64,000 bases of DNA, from positions 55,996,501 to 56,060,500 of the forward strand of contig NC_077240.1 in assembly GCF_947179165.1 (NCBI RefSeq). The letters are read 5' to 3'. Of the stretch, positions 11,445 to 23,080 are shown piece after piece. Below the pieces are notes generated by a model. That model had not been told where the DNA came from and ran no database searches. It worked only from the letters and a program-made list of their open reading frames with translations. This DNA comes from Solanum dulcamara. Lineage: Eukaryota > Streptophyta > Magnoliopsida > Solanales > Solanaceae. The translations under genes and the position numbers were made by a program. Each line of letters starts with the position of its first letter. The stretch's first letter is position 1.

Positions 11445-13775
11445 TGTAATGACCCTCAAGCTCATTTTTGTCCTTCTCTGATATTCTCAGCATTTAGAGC
11501 TTTTCTTTATTGACCCCAAGCCATTTATGACTTGTTGGCACTGATAGTTTGGTTGCCTATTCGTTCATTTGGGTTTTATGCTCATTCTCAATTATGGAGC
11601 TCTTGGAGTTTGAATGATTGACTTCAGTTAAAACTCTATGAAGACGACCTCAGAATTGAATTTGGATGGTTCCATCAGCTCTGAAATGGCCAAATTAGGT
11701 TAGAAACATGGTCGACATGAGTATCAAGGCAATTGGTACGAGTTTGAAGCCTTTTGGCGCCTTAGCCTTTGAAATTTGGTCTAAGGTTGACTTTGGTCAA
11801 CATTCTTGGTAAACGTGCTTAGATGAAAATTTTGCTAGCGCGGTTAGCCTTGAAATGTAATTTTTTATTGGTTTAAAACCCCTAAAATCTGGGAAGTCCT
11901 AGAAATAGAAATAAAGAATGATAGTGCCGAGGAGTGTAGAGAAATGGCACAAGGGACCGACTACAGAAAGCTATCACAGTCCGTGTAATGCACCACATCC
12001 CATGGTGAACCACTGTGGTGGTGAATTAGGGGCTCAGACTTGTAGGCAAGGACCACGAGAAACCACCACAGATCATGGAGAAATTCATAGACCGTGGAGT
12101 CCTTCCGTGGTGGGCACTCTGCAAGCCTCGTGCAGGACCTGCACCACAGCCACTCTTCACAGGTCGTGATACATTTAACGGACTATTAAGGTCTCCATGA
12201 AGAAACTTTAGAGACCTACCATGCAGGTTTTCTAAAGCATTTTTCCAAGTCTCTTACCATAGGACTCCACCACAGACCGTGAAGGGTCCCTATGAAGCCA
12301 GTTCTGGCCAGATTCTTAAAGGAGCATTTTGGTCTATTCTTCTGTTTTAACACAAAGTGAGGACTTTTAAAGACCCAATCCCAGCCCTTTTCCTCTAATT
12401 TCCCCCATATCAAACTTCAATTTTGAGAGAAATGTCAACCAAAATTCGTGATTCTTGTTCTGGTGAGTTGGAAATTCTTGCGGGAATGTTTTGGGACCCT
12501 TTCTCATCCTAAAAATCCTATAAGTTCCACGTAAATTTGTTATTTCTTTCCTGTTTGAACTATTCTAGGGTTTGAATTTGGTGGGATTGTTTTGAGCTTT
12601 TTGGTGCTCTAATTATACCCATTTTGGGGCACAAATTCCATGAGCTATTTGGAACCTTGTGATGGAGTTAGTTTTTTGATTTTATGCGCGGGTCCCATAA
12701 TCTCATTTGGGACCCAATTTTGGGTCCATCTCTGAAAAATATGTTGTGTCAAAATGTTCATATTGACAAGGTGATCAACATTTTGATAGTGTGGAGGCAT
12801 TTGGAGTCATTTTTGGAGCGGAAAGCTATTGGTAAGTGGACTTGGAGGGCGCATGTTTGGCTTCAACATAGGCTACGGTCTCCTATTGTTTGATTGAGCT
12901 TCAATAGGTATTGTTTAGTATATTTTGCTGATGATTTGGATTATATGTGATAGATTAGGCTTGATTCCTAGATTTTAGGTCTTTGGTCTGCTATGAGCCT
13001 TAGTCTAGTTCACATTTATGAGATTTTCCATCTAGTTGATAAGCTTATTAATTATGCCTTAGTTTGGCCTTGAGTAGCCTATTTTAGGTGACTTGATTGA
13101 TGTTTATGGTGGTTAGCGGGTTTGTACCTTAGGATTGACTTTGGTATGAAACTTAGTTGATGTAGCCATTGCTGACTAGAATTTATGAGAATTTGTGTCC
13201 TTCTCTATTATAGCACCTATCTTGAAGCCTTGGTGTAGAGACTTCCACCCGATTAGGCTTGTGAATTACTTTTGGACTGCATTTTGGATTTAGAGCTAGA
13301 ATTCCCTATGTTTTTTTGCCGTTGACGGGGCTATTTCAGGTCATGAATCTCGAGGGGATTTTTCCCAGTTGAATCAGGAGGTATTGATTGACTAGTCGAG
13401 TACCTGTTTCCTCATTTTCCCCTTCTTGTTACCCAATTAAGGTTGAGTTCCCTTTTCATCGTTGTAGTCGAGTTAGAGTAGTAGATTCGAGTTTTAGGCC
13501 TTGATTAGAGGTCGGTGGAATTTGTGAGCCTTCTTTGTGTGCTTTAGAGGGTAAGGTGCTGGTAGAGTCATTATTGTATGTGATTGTGCGTATTTTTTGG
13601 GTGCTGATGATGGCGTGCATTGCGTTGGATCATTGTTTTCTCACGGATGTAGTCGAGCCCGGTGCATGCATTGGTTCTAACATTTATTTGAGAAAGTTGG
13701 GTTGTACCCTAAACTTTTTTATATAGATTTTCAAATGGGGGGTCGTACTACCTTTATTACTACTATTTTCAGTGG

Positions 13776-13920
13776 ACTAGAGGCATCAAGGATGCGCTTA
13801 TTTTATTATATATGATTCGAGGCATCAAGGATGCGCTCATTTTATTAAATTGATTCCAGGCATCGAGGATGCGCTCATTTTATGACATTTATTCGAGAAA
13901 TCAAGGATGTTCTCATGTTA
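13776..13920 (+). repeat. ~38-bp tandem repeat in element A 3' LTR
   Basis: Four units of the GAGGCATCAAGGATGCGCTC type, in the same order as in the 5' LTR at about 6991-7135. Confidence 0.7.
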
Positions 13921-14562
13921 CAAATTATGATAAGACCTGGATCGGGATCAGGAGTTATATAGGGGCATTCCCAGGCCCCCCATTGCAATCCCATAGAGGC
14001 GCATGAGTCCTACTTTCTAGCCGGGACTGGAAGTCGGTGTATATGTCTTGGTATGAGGAACTTGGCACAGATGGTACTACTAATTTTACTGCATTACTTT
14101 CATGCATATATGCACTGTCTATCACCAGAATAGATATTTGTACTTGTCGATAGTATGGGATGCAGTACAGGTTTACCTGTTTGTGAGTTAACTTCCCTGG
14201 CACACAGGGGCTCGGGAAGTATTGACTTACTATTTGCGAACTTATGGCAGTATAAAGGGTGTTATCTTGTTTGAAGGTAGTTACTACCCTCGTTCTTATT
14301 TATCTAACCCTGCAGCTCATAGTATGGGTTTTCAATACTGATTTTGATATCATGCAGAGCAACTCTTAGATTTTGGAGACTTAGGTGAGCTCTTGGCATT
14401 CAGAGTTTCCTCTCTCCCTCTGCTTTGGCTTGAGCTAGTCTTTATTTTGCACTCAAAGACAGTCTGTATTACTATTATTATCATTGTATCTCTATATGCC
14501 TTGTATTCCTTATTTAGTTTAGTAGCTCGACTATCGACTGATACCAGGCCTTCGGGGTTATC

Positions 14563-14598
14563 TTGTTGTATTATTATTATTATTATTCTTTGTCATTA

Positions 14599-14645
<47 letters not shown>

Positions 14646-14690
14646 GTTGTTGTTGTTGTTGTTGTTGTTGTTATTATTATTATTATTTGA
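14563..14690. repeat. TTA/TTG microsatellite, element A 3' LTR
   Basis: About 125 bp of trinucleotide repeat: ATT units, then a block of about nine GTT units, then ATT again. The GTT block is missing from the 5' LTR counterpart. Confidence 0.9.
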
Positions 14691-14806
14691 TTCTTTTTTT
14701 CCACTTGTAATGCCCGTTGCCTATGGTTCCAGACTATGGGGTTAGGTTTACCTATTGGTGGTTTAATAGTAGATGCCATCATGACTTAAAAAATCAGATC
14801 ATGACA

Positions 14807-14811
14807 CCAAG
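14807..14811. repeat. Target-site duplication of element A, right (CCAAG)
   Basis: Identical to 4664-4668. After it the LTR text of element B resumes and matches 17240 onward. Confidence 0.85.
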
Positions 14812-15851
14812 GGTAAGGCTGGTTCTATACACTTGTTGTTGTTTATTTCCAAGAGCCACTAATGATTCTACTAATTTTTACTATGAACTTGAATTTATTA
14901 GGGATCGCCTATCAACAGTATACTTGTTTGGTGTGGTCTCCCTGTTTATGGGGGGGGGAGGGTGAAGGTATTATTTTCATTATTTGTACCTTCTAGAGGT
15001 ATAGGCGTCCAGTTGATTATTACCTGATTGTACCTGTCCTTATCTCTTATCATACTTGTTGTTGGTTTGCAGGGTGTCATAGTCTGGGTTGTTTTTTGTG
15101 GTGTTTCCCGTTAGACTAAGCTGGTTTTGTCCTTAGGTGGCATGTGATTAGATGTGGTAGGCGATGCTTCCATCCTTGATTAGTTGGCTCTTTTAGTGCC
15201 TCCTTACTATAAATACGTTGTAGGTGGCGCATGCAGGTGCGTTCCTTGACTCTGTCTCCTATATTTATATATGTCTTACCTCTTTACTCTCATTTCCTTC
15301 TTTACCTTATGTTAGTTTTTTTTGTTTAGTTGTGCTATATTTACTTGATTACCTGTGATTTATACTTGCTTTATTTGTGGAGCTCAGTCGACCTATACCT
15401 ACTAAGTACCATTTATTTGGTACTCATACTATACTTCTACTCTTTAGAGATCATAGTACAGGTTTTCTCCATTGATTTGGACTGGTGCGGAGTAGCTCTT
15501 GGTTCAGAGAGTTGGCAAGCTCTTGGCATTCGGAGTAGTCGATTTTTATCTATGATAGACTAGGACTAGTCTTTAGTTACTTTCGAAGACTGTCCGCACT
15601 TATTGTGTATTTTAGAAAGTCTTGTATTCGTACTTTGATTTAGATGCTCAATTATCGACTAATGTCAGGTCTTGGGGTGGTTCCTTGTGATTTATTTTAG
15701 TTGTTCTCCCACTTCTTATTACTTATTTTCTGCTTTATTGTTCATCTTCCTCTTGACAGCCCATTGCCTCTAGCTTCGGGCTATGGGTTAGGCTTACCTT
15801 CTAGTGGGTGTTAGAAGGTGCCATCATGGCCTGAGATATCTAGTCGTGACA
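14812..15851 (+). repeat. Element B 5' LTR, right piece
   Basis: It continues the LTR broken at 4668 and aligns with 17240-18163. It ends GTCGTGACA, three bases before a clean PBS. Confidence 0.8.
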
Positions 15852-15854
15852 AAT

Positions 15855-15866
15855 TGGTATCAGAGC
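15855..15866 (+). other. Primer-binding site, element B
   Basis: TGGTATCAGAGC, an exact match to the common plant initiator tRNA-Met PBS. Confidence 0.9.
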
Positions 15867-16058
15867 TTTATGTTGACCTACATCGTTAGTAATAGGGCAA
15901 TGCCTAGTAGAGTCATGCGGATCGATGTAGAGACGTTTGTGTCCTATTTTTTGGAGGCTATAAGACATTTTTAAGGGAAGTTGTTCTTGACTCCTTATCG
16001 CGTGTCCTTGTTTTGAATAAGTTCGAAAACTGATCCTTTGGAATCTACTCTCTCTTAG

Positions 16059-16440
16059 ATGGATAACATGAGGTTTCTACTGGACCTAGTCAGAGCGTCA
16101 ACATGTTCTACCAGAACTTCGACAGATGGTTCCCAGGCTAAAGATGGGTTGGTGGTTCCAGTAGGGTTCATCATCAGTATTGGAGTATGTCATGGAATTT
16201 CTTAAGGGGGATGGGAATTTCCCCACATCATCCCCTATGGATCGGGATATGAGCTGGGAGCTTGTTAGGGGGTTATTTTTATTGCTTCATTTGGCATCGG
16301 AGTACTTGATAGCAGCTAGGTCTACTTTTCTCCAGATTGTCATCCATGTGAAGGTAGTGGAGAAATCATGCTTTGAGGCGTATAGAGGTAGTGGTAGGAG
16401 GCCATGCCATCAGTATAGTGGTGACTGCATCTTTGGGTAA
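16059..16440 (+). pseudogene. gag: Truncated gag, element B
   Basis: The ATG at 16059 is directly preceded by a pyrimidine tract ending in AG, the shape of a splice acceptor. The opening text is close to that of element A gag at 8522, so A and B belong to related lineages. The portion around 16180-16420 corresponds to the C-terminal half of the gag domain, with frame changes. Coding similarity stops near 16440, where the text changes directly to the middle of an LTR; zinc knuckle and pol are absent. Confidence 0.6.
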
Positions 16441-18163
16441 GGCATCATTGTCGTAGGTTGGGCTTAGCTATGCTCGTTGAGAGAGGAGATGACATACTTT
16501 GGGGTAAGGCCTTATTGGTAGAGATATTTCTTCCCCTATGTGATTCTGAGCCATGTCTCTATTGTCGCTCTTATTTTGCAGTAGGCTTTTGCTTTCTCAT
16601 ATATAGTATCTAATGTTCGGTCATAGGCCATGTTCGAGAAGCGTTTGGATCCCAAGTTAGTTCCTTTGCCTTGATAATGTGGTATAGTTGGATGTTACCA
16701 TTTGGATAATGTGTGTTTTGTTTGGATGCTGGTGATGGCATGCTTACATTGATTTAGCATATTCACTCGTTTTGTGGTACTACCCTGGTAGTTTCATTAG
16801 ATTTTGACTACTAATTTTGAGAAGACTTTCTAACCTTTTTAGTACTTTTAAATTGGTTTTAATGGGAGTCCTACCACTTGAGAAATTTGGATACAGGTTT
16901 TGAGATCTATGAGGCATCGAGGACGTCCTTATTTTATAAGGATAGTTTCAGAGGCATTAAGGATGTGCTCAGTTTTTATTCATATCCGGCGTGGCGTTAC
17001 CCTTTTTATATTTTGTCTGCATGTGGGATGCCTTTATCCTGTACTTGATTATCCGATATGGCATCTCTTTTTTCTACATCAGCCTGGCCACTCACTCTTA
17101 GGTACCACTACGAGGATACTATATGTCTATGCAAGACCTAGTTTGGGCCCATACAGTGTATACAGACTTCCCGCATCCCCTATTGCCTCCTCTGGCCAGT
17201 GCACCACTAAAATAGATGAGGTAGTCATATGGGTCCCATCTGGTAAGCCAAGGCTTGAGGGGGGTCTATACACTTGTTATTGTTGATCGCTGAGAGCCAC
17301 CGATGATGTTACTAGATTTTACTAAGAACTTGCATTCATTAGCATCGATTATCACCAATATACTTGTTTGATATTGTCCCCTCGATTTATGGGGTTCGGG
17401 GGTATGTTTGTCATTGTTTGCACCTTTTGGAAATATAGGCGTCCAGTCAGTTATTTTCTAATTATACTTGTCCTTATCTCCTGCCTTACTTGTTGTTGGA
17501 TTGCAGGGTGTCTTAGTCTGGTTTTCTGTTATTGGTGTTTCCCATTAGACTCCGTTAGTTTGGTACTTTAGGTGGCATGTGATTAGCTATGGTAGGCTGT
17601 GCTTCTATACTTGATTAGTTGGCTCCTTTAGTGCCTCCTTACTGTAAATAGGTTGTGGATGGCAAGTGCAGGTTCCTTCTTTGACTCTGTCTCCTATATT
17701 GATATATATTTCCTACCATTCATTTGGTACTCATACTACATTTCTTCCCTTTGCAGATCATAGTATGGGTTTTCGCCATTGATTTGGACAGGTATGGAGC
17801 AACTCTTGGTTCGGTGATTTGGCAAGCTTCTGGCATTTGGAGTTGCCAATTTCCATCTATATTAGACTAGGACTAGTCTTTACTTGCTTTCAAAGACTGT
17901 CTACACTTATTATGTATTTTCAAAAGCCTTATATTCATACTTTGATTTAGATGCTTGATTACCGACTAATGCCACGTCTTGGGGTGGTTCCTTGTGATTT
18001 ATTTTAGTTGTTCTCCCTCTTCTTGTTACTTATTTTCTGCTTTATTGTTCATCTTCCCCTTGATAGACCATTGCCTCTTATTCCAGGCTCTGGGTTAAGG
18101 AAGGCTTACCTGCTGGTGGGTGTTAGCAGGTGCCATTACGGCCTGAGAAATCGAGTCGTGATA
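16441..18163 (+). repeat. Element B 3' LTR, 5'-truncated
   Basis: It matches 3980-4668 plus 14812-15851 of the 5' LTR. The first roughly 2.5 kb, corresponding to 1497-3980, is missing, deleted together with most of the interior. It preserves the empty target site of element A. It ends GTCGTGATA before element C text resumes. Confidence 0.75.
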
Positions 18164-18168
18164 GTCGC

Positions 18169-20212
18169 GGACACTTCATTTGAAGTAATTTTAGTTGCTT
18201 CTATTGTTGTTCTTCTTGGCTTTAATGGTGATTTTGGGCATTTCTAAGCCCTGAATTGTGTTACATTTTGGGAAACAAGTCCGGGAAGCTAATTAGGACC
18301 TTTTTTACTGTCAGTTTTTGAATTTTTGGGTCCCATATTCCCATTTAAGATTTCAAAATTGCTTCATCTCTTGTTTTAGTAATTCTAGTGTCTAAACAAT
18401 TGTTATAACATTGTGATTCTATTTTTGATAACGTGGTAGCTTTCTGAGGCTGAACAAAAAAGAAAAGTATCGACAACTTGACATGGAGCACGCGCGATCG
18501 ATCTAAAGGTAGGCTACGACTTTCCTTTCCTTCTACTAAGGATGAATATGTAAAAGTATATTGAATTGTATGAATTAGGGGGGAGGTGAATTGGTAGTTG
18601 ATCATGCTTAATTCGTAGAATCCATGTGTTAGGCCTTTTTCAGATATTTTGGGAAATGAAAGCATTCTGGTTGTGTTAGTTGATCATCTATACATTATGG
18701 CATACCTTAATTGTGGCTTGTGTTTAATATTGGAAACATGTTTGGTTTTAATTTAGGCTTAGAGTAGTGATTTCCATAGACTTGAGTATTTTAGAGCCGT
18801 TAGGCCTTAAAATCTCTCTAACGTCTCTTTGGATGATTTAGCTCTCTATAGATTGATATACTAGACTTGAGTCTAATAGTCTAGGCCTTATCTAGGCAGT
18901 GAAACAACTTTTGGAACCTTATATCCATAATTCCCTCTTTCTATAAGTTTTGACGCAGTTGGTTGTTAGTTCAAAAAGTCACTCGTCGATTCGGGTTGGA
19001 TTTAGTTTGGGTTTGGAGTGATTTATTAATGAAACTTGGGTTAGAGTTCTCCCCATGATACTCGGTTGGCCGCTGATAAAAAATCTAATCAATTCACCTT
19101 CATTCATGATTTAACTCCCTGATTCACTCCACTAGATATGGTTTAAGTCCATGCCTTGGTATTTGCAGCCTCAGTTCGAGTCTTAGGTCATTTTCAATCA
19201 TGGTTAGAGTCCACTGCTATTTGAAGATGTGGTTAGAGTCCATCACTATCTGCAGCTTTGGTTCAAATCCATCTCTATATTTAGCCTTGGTTAGAGTCCT
19301 TGGCCATTTACAATCTTAGTTTGAGTCCATTACTATTTTCAGCCTTGATTGGAGTCTTATCTTTTCTAATATCAGTTAATTTCCTTGTCTCCTTCTTCAA
19401 TTTGGTTTATGTCCTTAGATCTTTTTTCATATGATCAAACTTTTGAGCACTTGGTTGGTTTGGTTCAAGTCTGTGAATGGTGGTAATAACCTTGAAAGCA
19501 TCGTTAGGTTCTATTTAATGATATTAACTCTTTTGTGCATCTATCAGGCTTAAAGGAGTCTGTTTGTGTTTTTCTAAAACTTGTGCACGAGTGATCCATT
19601 TAGGCTATCCAAATAGATTAAGTTAGTTGTTATCCTTTTATTTGTGTGTTAGTACACATGTGTGCATTTTAGTAACATTTTTGCCCCTGTCTCTTGTTTT
19701 GTTTAAATTCTTGTATTTGATATTTCTTTTACTTTTCTTGCTCAGTCGGCCTGTGATGCCTACTGAGTACCTGTTGTTTTAGTAATAATACTACACTCTG
19801 CAATTATTTTCATGATATAGGTCCGAGCAAAAACTACCAGCATTATAATTGAGCCTACAACAGTCATACCCAGAGATGAGGGTGAACACATGGTGTCCTA
19901 GATTTACCTGTCTCCTTCTGTATATATTATGACTATTCTTTTTCTTTTTGAGACCAGTTTTGTTTTTGTGGTCCACTTTTGGGACGTGTATTTGTTCTAT
20001 AGTAGCTCTGTACTTGTGACTCTCAAGTTCTGAGAGGGATCTTTTATTGTATATATTTTTGGCTTGCTTCAGTTCATTCATTTGTAATTCTTTTATTTTT
20101 TTCATTTTGGTTTAGTTTTTTATTCTTAATCTCATTACTTGTAGTTCCAGGATACAGGTTGACTTACCTAATGGTGGGTTATAGTAGGTACCATAATGAC
20201 TCAAGAAATCAG
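18169..20212 (+). repeat. Element C 5' LTR, right piece
   Basis: It continues the C LTR after the B insertion and aligns with about 25620-27520. A donor-like AAG|GTAGGC lies at 18506-18513. The last bases and the PBS appear deleted: the text goes from CAAGAAATCAGG straight to the leader CCACTGGTCTCACTTGTAC, skipping the expected TGACA and TGGTATCAGAGC. Confidence 0.75.
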
Positions 20213-20398
20213 GTCCACTGGTCTCACTTGTACCTAGCTAACATCCAGTATAAACTTGCAGATTAGTGCAGAGACATCTATAGCTTATCTTCAGGAGACT
20301 ATTGAATGTCGCTAGGAATCCTTCACTTTTGTATCGCTTTCGTGCAGTATGTATCTTTTCAGTTTCATGAAATCTCACTTGATTTACTCTTTTTCAAG

Positions 20399-21147
20399 AT
20401 GGCTCATACGTATGGTAGAGCTTTTAGGGGTGATACACCTGAGCTCGTAGGTAGATCCCCAGCTAGGGGTAGAGGTTGACCCAGAGGTCGAGGTAGGCTG
20501 TAGCACAAGTATGAGACAAAGAGTGGAATCGAGAGTAGGAGGTGAAGCCCTATGTAGTGCTAGTTCATCACTAACTAATAGGACCAAGGCCAGCCCAGCC
20601 ACTACCTATACCACCTATGGGTTTCGGTCTTCATACTGCCATTACTTACCTATTGAAAGTACTTGGGAGTATGCAGTAGGCACCCACTCTAGATTTAGCT
20701 CCATCCTTAGCAATGATAGCACAAAAGAGTCTGCCTACACCAGCAACTCCAAAGGTTCAGATACCATCGGCACCTATCACCGCCCAGCCGGATGATTTGG
20801 ATGGTGTTATACCATTATAGGAGAAAAAGATGATTGGGGTGTTTCCAAGATCATCACCGCCAAGGTTTTCTGGGGTGATTGGAGACCGCCGTAGGGTTAT
20901 TAGGATTATGGAGAGCTTGAACACTAGTTTAGAGAGTGTCCCTTTTGTAGGATAGCCACATCAGCTTCACAGATAGATAGACCAGCCCTAGCACCAGCAC
21001 CTTCGGTTAGAGGCGGAGTCTAAGTTGTAGGATCATCGAGGTAGTCATCAGGGTGCACAGGAAGGTACCTGGAAAGACAGGTTAAGTGGCAGAGTTGGCG
21101 CTCGAGGTACAGGCTCCCAAGGCCACTTCTATGCAGCTCTAGCAAAA
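20399..21147 (+). pseudogene. gag: Gag remnant of element C, central domain deleted
   Basis: The ATG at 20399 follows CTCTTTTTCAAG, an acceptor-like pyrimidine tract plus AG. The first part is rich in Arg/Gly codons (20450-20500), as in gypsy gag N-termini. Near 20830-20885 a Pro/Phe-rich stretch (PRSSPPRFSGV) corresponds to the text just before the main gag domain. It then jumps directly to a decayed zinc knuckle at about 20893-20945, where the first two cysteines are lost but GEL..H and EC remain. About 0.7 kb of the usual capsid-encoding sequence is missing. Confidence 0.6.
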
Positions 21148-21560
21148 GTGGATGATAAGGCATCATATGATATGATCAGATATATGACTCTTTTATTCCA
21201 TCAGCCTGCCTCGGCTTTATTTAATCTAGGCTTTACTTATTTGTATATATCTGTGTATTGTTATCCTTGGTTGAGTATGTGTCCAGAGCCATTAGCAGTA
21301 CTATTGCATATTTTGACCCCGGTGTGTGAGTCGTTAGTAGTGGATCAGGTTTTTAGATCCTATTTAGTGACTATTCAGGGGCGAGACACCTGGGCTGACC
21401 TTATATTTCTTGATTTGTTGGATTTTGATATGATTCTAGGCATGGATTGGTTAACCCCTCACAGAGAAGTCTTGGATTGCTATACCAAGATAGTTACCTT
21501 AGCCATAACTGGTATTCTACCAGTGTTGTGGCAGGGATATTATAGTCGCATACTAGTTGG
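21148..21560 (+). pseudogene. pol: Degenerate retroviral-type aspartic protease, element C
   Basis: The protease would cut the Gag-Pol polyprotein. The active-site loop, normally D-S/T-G in a context like ALFD.GSTYSYVS, reads FNLGFT with YLYIS after it, so the catalytic Asp is replaced by Asn. Further on, FLDLLDFDMILGMDWL, a conserved flap-region and linker hallmark of plant gypsy proteases, is well kept near 21405-21450. An open frame runs 21148-21864 and continues into the RT linker. Confidence 0.8.
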
Positions 21561-22560
21561 GGTTATCTCTTTTATTTGGGCTCAGAGGTTAGTGTCTAGC
21601 AGATCATTAGCTTACTTGGCATATGTGAGAGTTGTTAGTAGGGAGGGCCCTACGGTTGATTCAGTTGCTATAGTCCAAGAGTATGCGGATATGTTTCCTT
21701 CAAACCTACCTGGCCTTCCCCCAGATCGTGATATTGATTTTCCCATCATCTTGGAGTTGGGTACTCATTCTATTTCCATTCCACCATACCGTATGGTCCT
21801 GTTGAGCTCAAGGATCTCAGTGTTCAGCTTCAGTATCTCTTGGGTAAGGGATCATTCGGCCTAGTGTATCACCGTGGGGTGCCCCAGTCTTGTTTGTGAA
21901 GAAGAAGGACGAATTTATGTGGATGTGTGTTTAATATAACTAGTTGAAAAAGATGATAGTGAAGAACCGTTACCCCATACCTCGTATTAATGACCTATTT
22001 GATCAGCTTAAGGGGTGACGCAATGTTTTCTAAGATTTATTTGAGGTCTGGTTATCATCAGTTGAACATTAGGGCAGCAAACATCCCTAAGACTGCATTT
22101 AGGAATCGTTACAGCTATTATGAGTTCCTAGTGCTGCCTTTTGGGTTAATTAATGCCCATGCTGCGCTCATCGACTTGATGAATCATGTGTTTAGGCCAT
22201 ATCTTGATTTCTTCATCAAAATCTTCAGTGATAAAATATTGGTATACTCGCGAAGCCAGAGTGAGCATGAGCAGCATATCAAAATAGTGCTCTAGAATTT
22301 GAGAAATCAACTTATTTATGCCAAGTTCTCAAAATGCAAGTTTTGGCTTGAGTTTGTAGCATTGTTAGGGCACGTGGTGTTGAAGGATGGCATTATAGTT
22401 AATCCAGCAAAGATTGAGGAAATTTGTGATTGGGTTAGGCCCACCTTAGTGACTGAAATTAATATCTTTGTCGAGCTAGCAAGTTACAATAGGCACATTT
22501 GGGGGGTTTCTTACTATTACAATACCTTTGACTCTCTGGAATGTTCCTTTTGAGTGGTCA
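21561..22560 (+). pseudogene. pol: Degenerate reverse transcriptase, element C
   Basis: The RT copies element RNA into DNA. The linker ends in PPYRM near 21782-21797 and is followed by a frameshift. KNRYP (about 21964) and LRSGYHQL (about 22045) are standard fingers and palm motifs. FGLINAHAA is a variant of FGL.NAPA. The catalytic F-x-D-D box reads FSDK followed by ILVYS (about 22225-22250), so the second metal-binding Asp is Lys. The thumb motifs KFSKCKFW and GHVV follow at about 22323-22380. Stops at 22294, within about 21939-21941 and at 22551 break the frame. Confidence 0.85.
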
Positions 22561-23080
22561 GAGGAGTGTGAGACAAAAGACTCAAGGAGTTTCTTACCAC
22601 CATTCCTATATGGACTCTTCTAGTTGAGGGCGAGGGCTTCACAATGAATTGTGACACATTTAGCATTGGTTTGTGTTGTGTATTGATACAACACAGCTGG
22701 GTTATAGCTTATGCATTGAAGAATCTTAAGCTGCATGAGTGCAACTACCGCACCCATGACTTGGAGTTGGCGATGGTAGTTTAGAGGCACTACCTATATG
22801 GAATTTGTTGTGAGATCTATACTGATCACATGAGCCTTCAGTAAATTATGAGTTAGAGGGATCTTAGTTTGAGGAAGCATCGTTGGATCGAGTTCTTGAA
22901 GAACTATGATATCTCTATTCTCTACGATCCAGGTAAGGCGAATGTAGAAGAAGATGCCTTAAGTCAGAAGGCGGTGAGTATGGGTAGTCTAGCCTTCCTG
23001 TCCATGGTGGAGCAACCTTTGGCTTTGGATATATTAGCCAACAACATGATTTGGTTGGATATTTCAGATTTCTGATGGGT
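22561..23080 (+). pseudogene. pol: Degenerate RNase H, element C
   Basis: It would degrade the RNA strand after copying. The text at 22640-22860 follows the usual order: a CD...GLG-like stretch, a VIAYA-like segment, [19 protein letters not shown], then a T-D-H segment near the last acidic residue, with stop codons replacing several tryptophans. The end, RKHRWIEFLKNYDISILYDPGKANV..DALS at about 22875-22965, is the strongly conserved tail linking RNase H to integrase in plant gypsy elements. Confidence 0.8.

Larger units (their letters stand above)
4669..14806 (+). mobile_element. Element A: full-length non-autonomous gypsy-type element
   Basis: Both LTRs are present (4669-8327 and 11445-14806), with PBS, a degenerate gag/protease and a noncoding 3' interior. 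CCAAG flanks it on both sides. The right LTR starts TG and ends CA; the left copy has mutated to TA...TA. No RT, RNase H or integrase is recognisable, so this copy could only have moved using enzymes from another element. LTR differences are many, implying an old insertion, yet it is younger than its host B. Confidence 0.85.
11445..14806 (+). repeat. Element A 3' LTR
   Basis: It starts TGTAATGACC and ends ATGACA, followed by CCAAG. It matches 4669-8327 in order: palindromic words at about 11950-12290, a degenerate donor region near 12868, 38-bp repeats at about 13776-13920, and a microsatellite. It has a ~350-bp deletion near 14310 relative to the 5' copy. Confidence 0.85.
1497..18163 (+). 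mobile_element. Element B: non-autonomous gypsy-type element inserted in the 5' LTR of C
   Basis: The 5' LTR is 1497-4668 plus 14812-15851, split by element A. A short internal region with a PBS and gag remnant follows (15852 to about 16440). The 3' LTR is truncated (about 16441-18163). It starts TGTAACCC and ends GTGATA. Flanking bases GACGT (1492-1496) and GTCGC (18164-18168) are a poor but plausible decayed duplication of the GTCGA seen at the same point in the intact C LTR near 25608. Sequence at 3980-4668 aligns with 16445-17250, and 14812-15851 aligns with 17250-18163, which shows the two LTR copies. Confidence 0.75.

Noticed and set aside
14393..14782. Long open frames encoding runs of Tyr/Leu/Ile/Cys or Thr/Asn
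   Set aside because: They are translations of the TTA/TTG microsatellite in the A 3' LTR in several frames and both strands.
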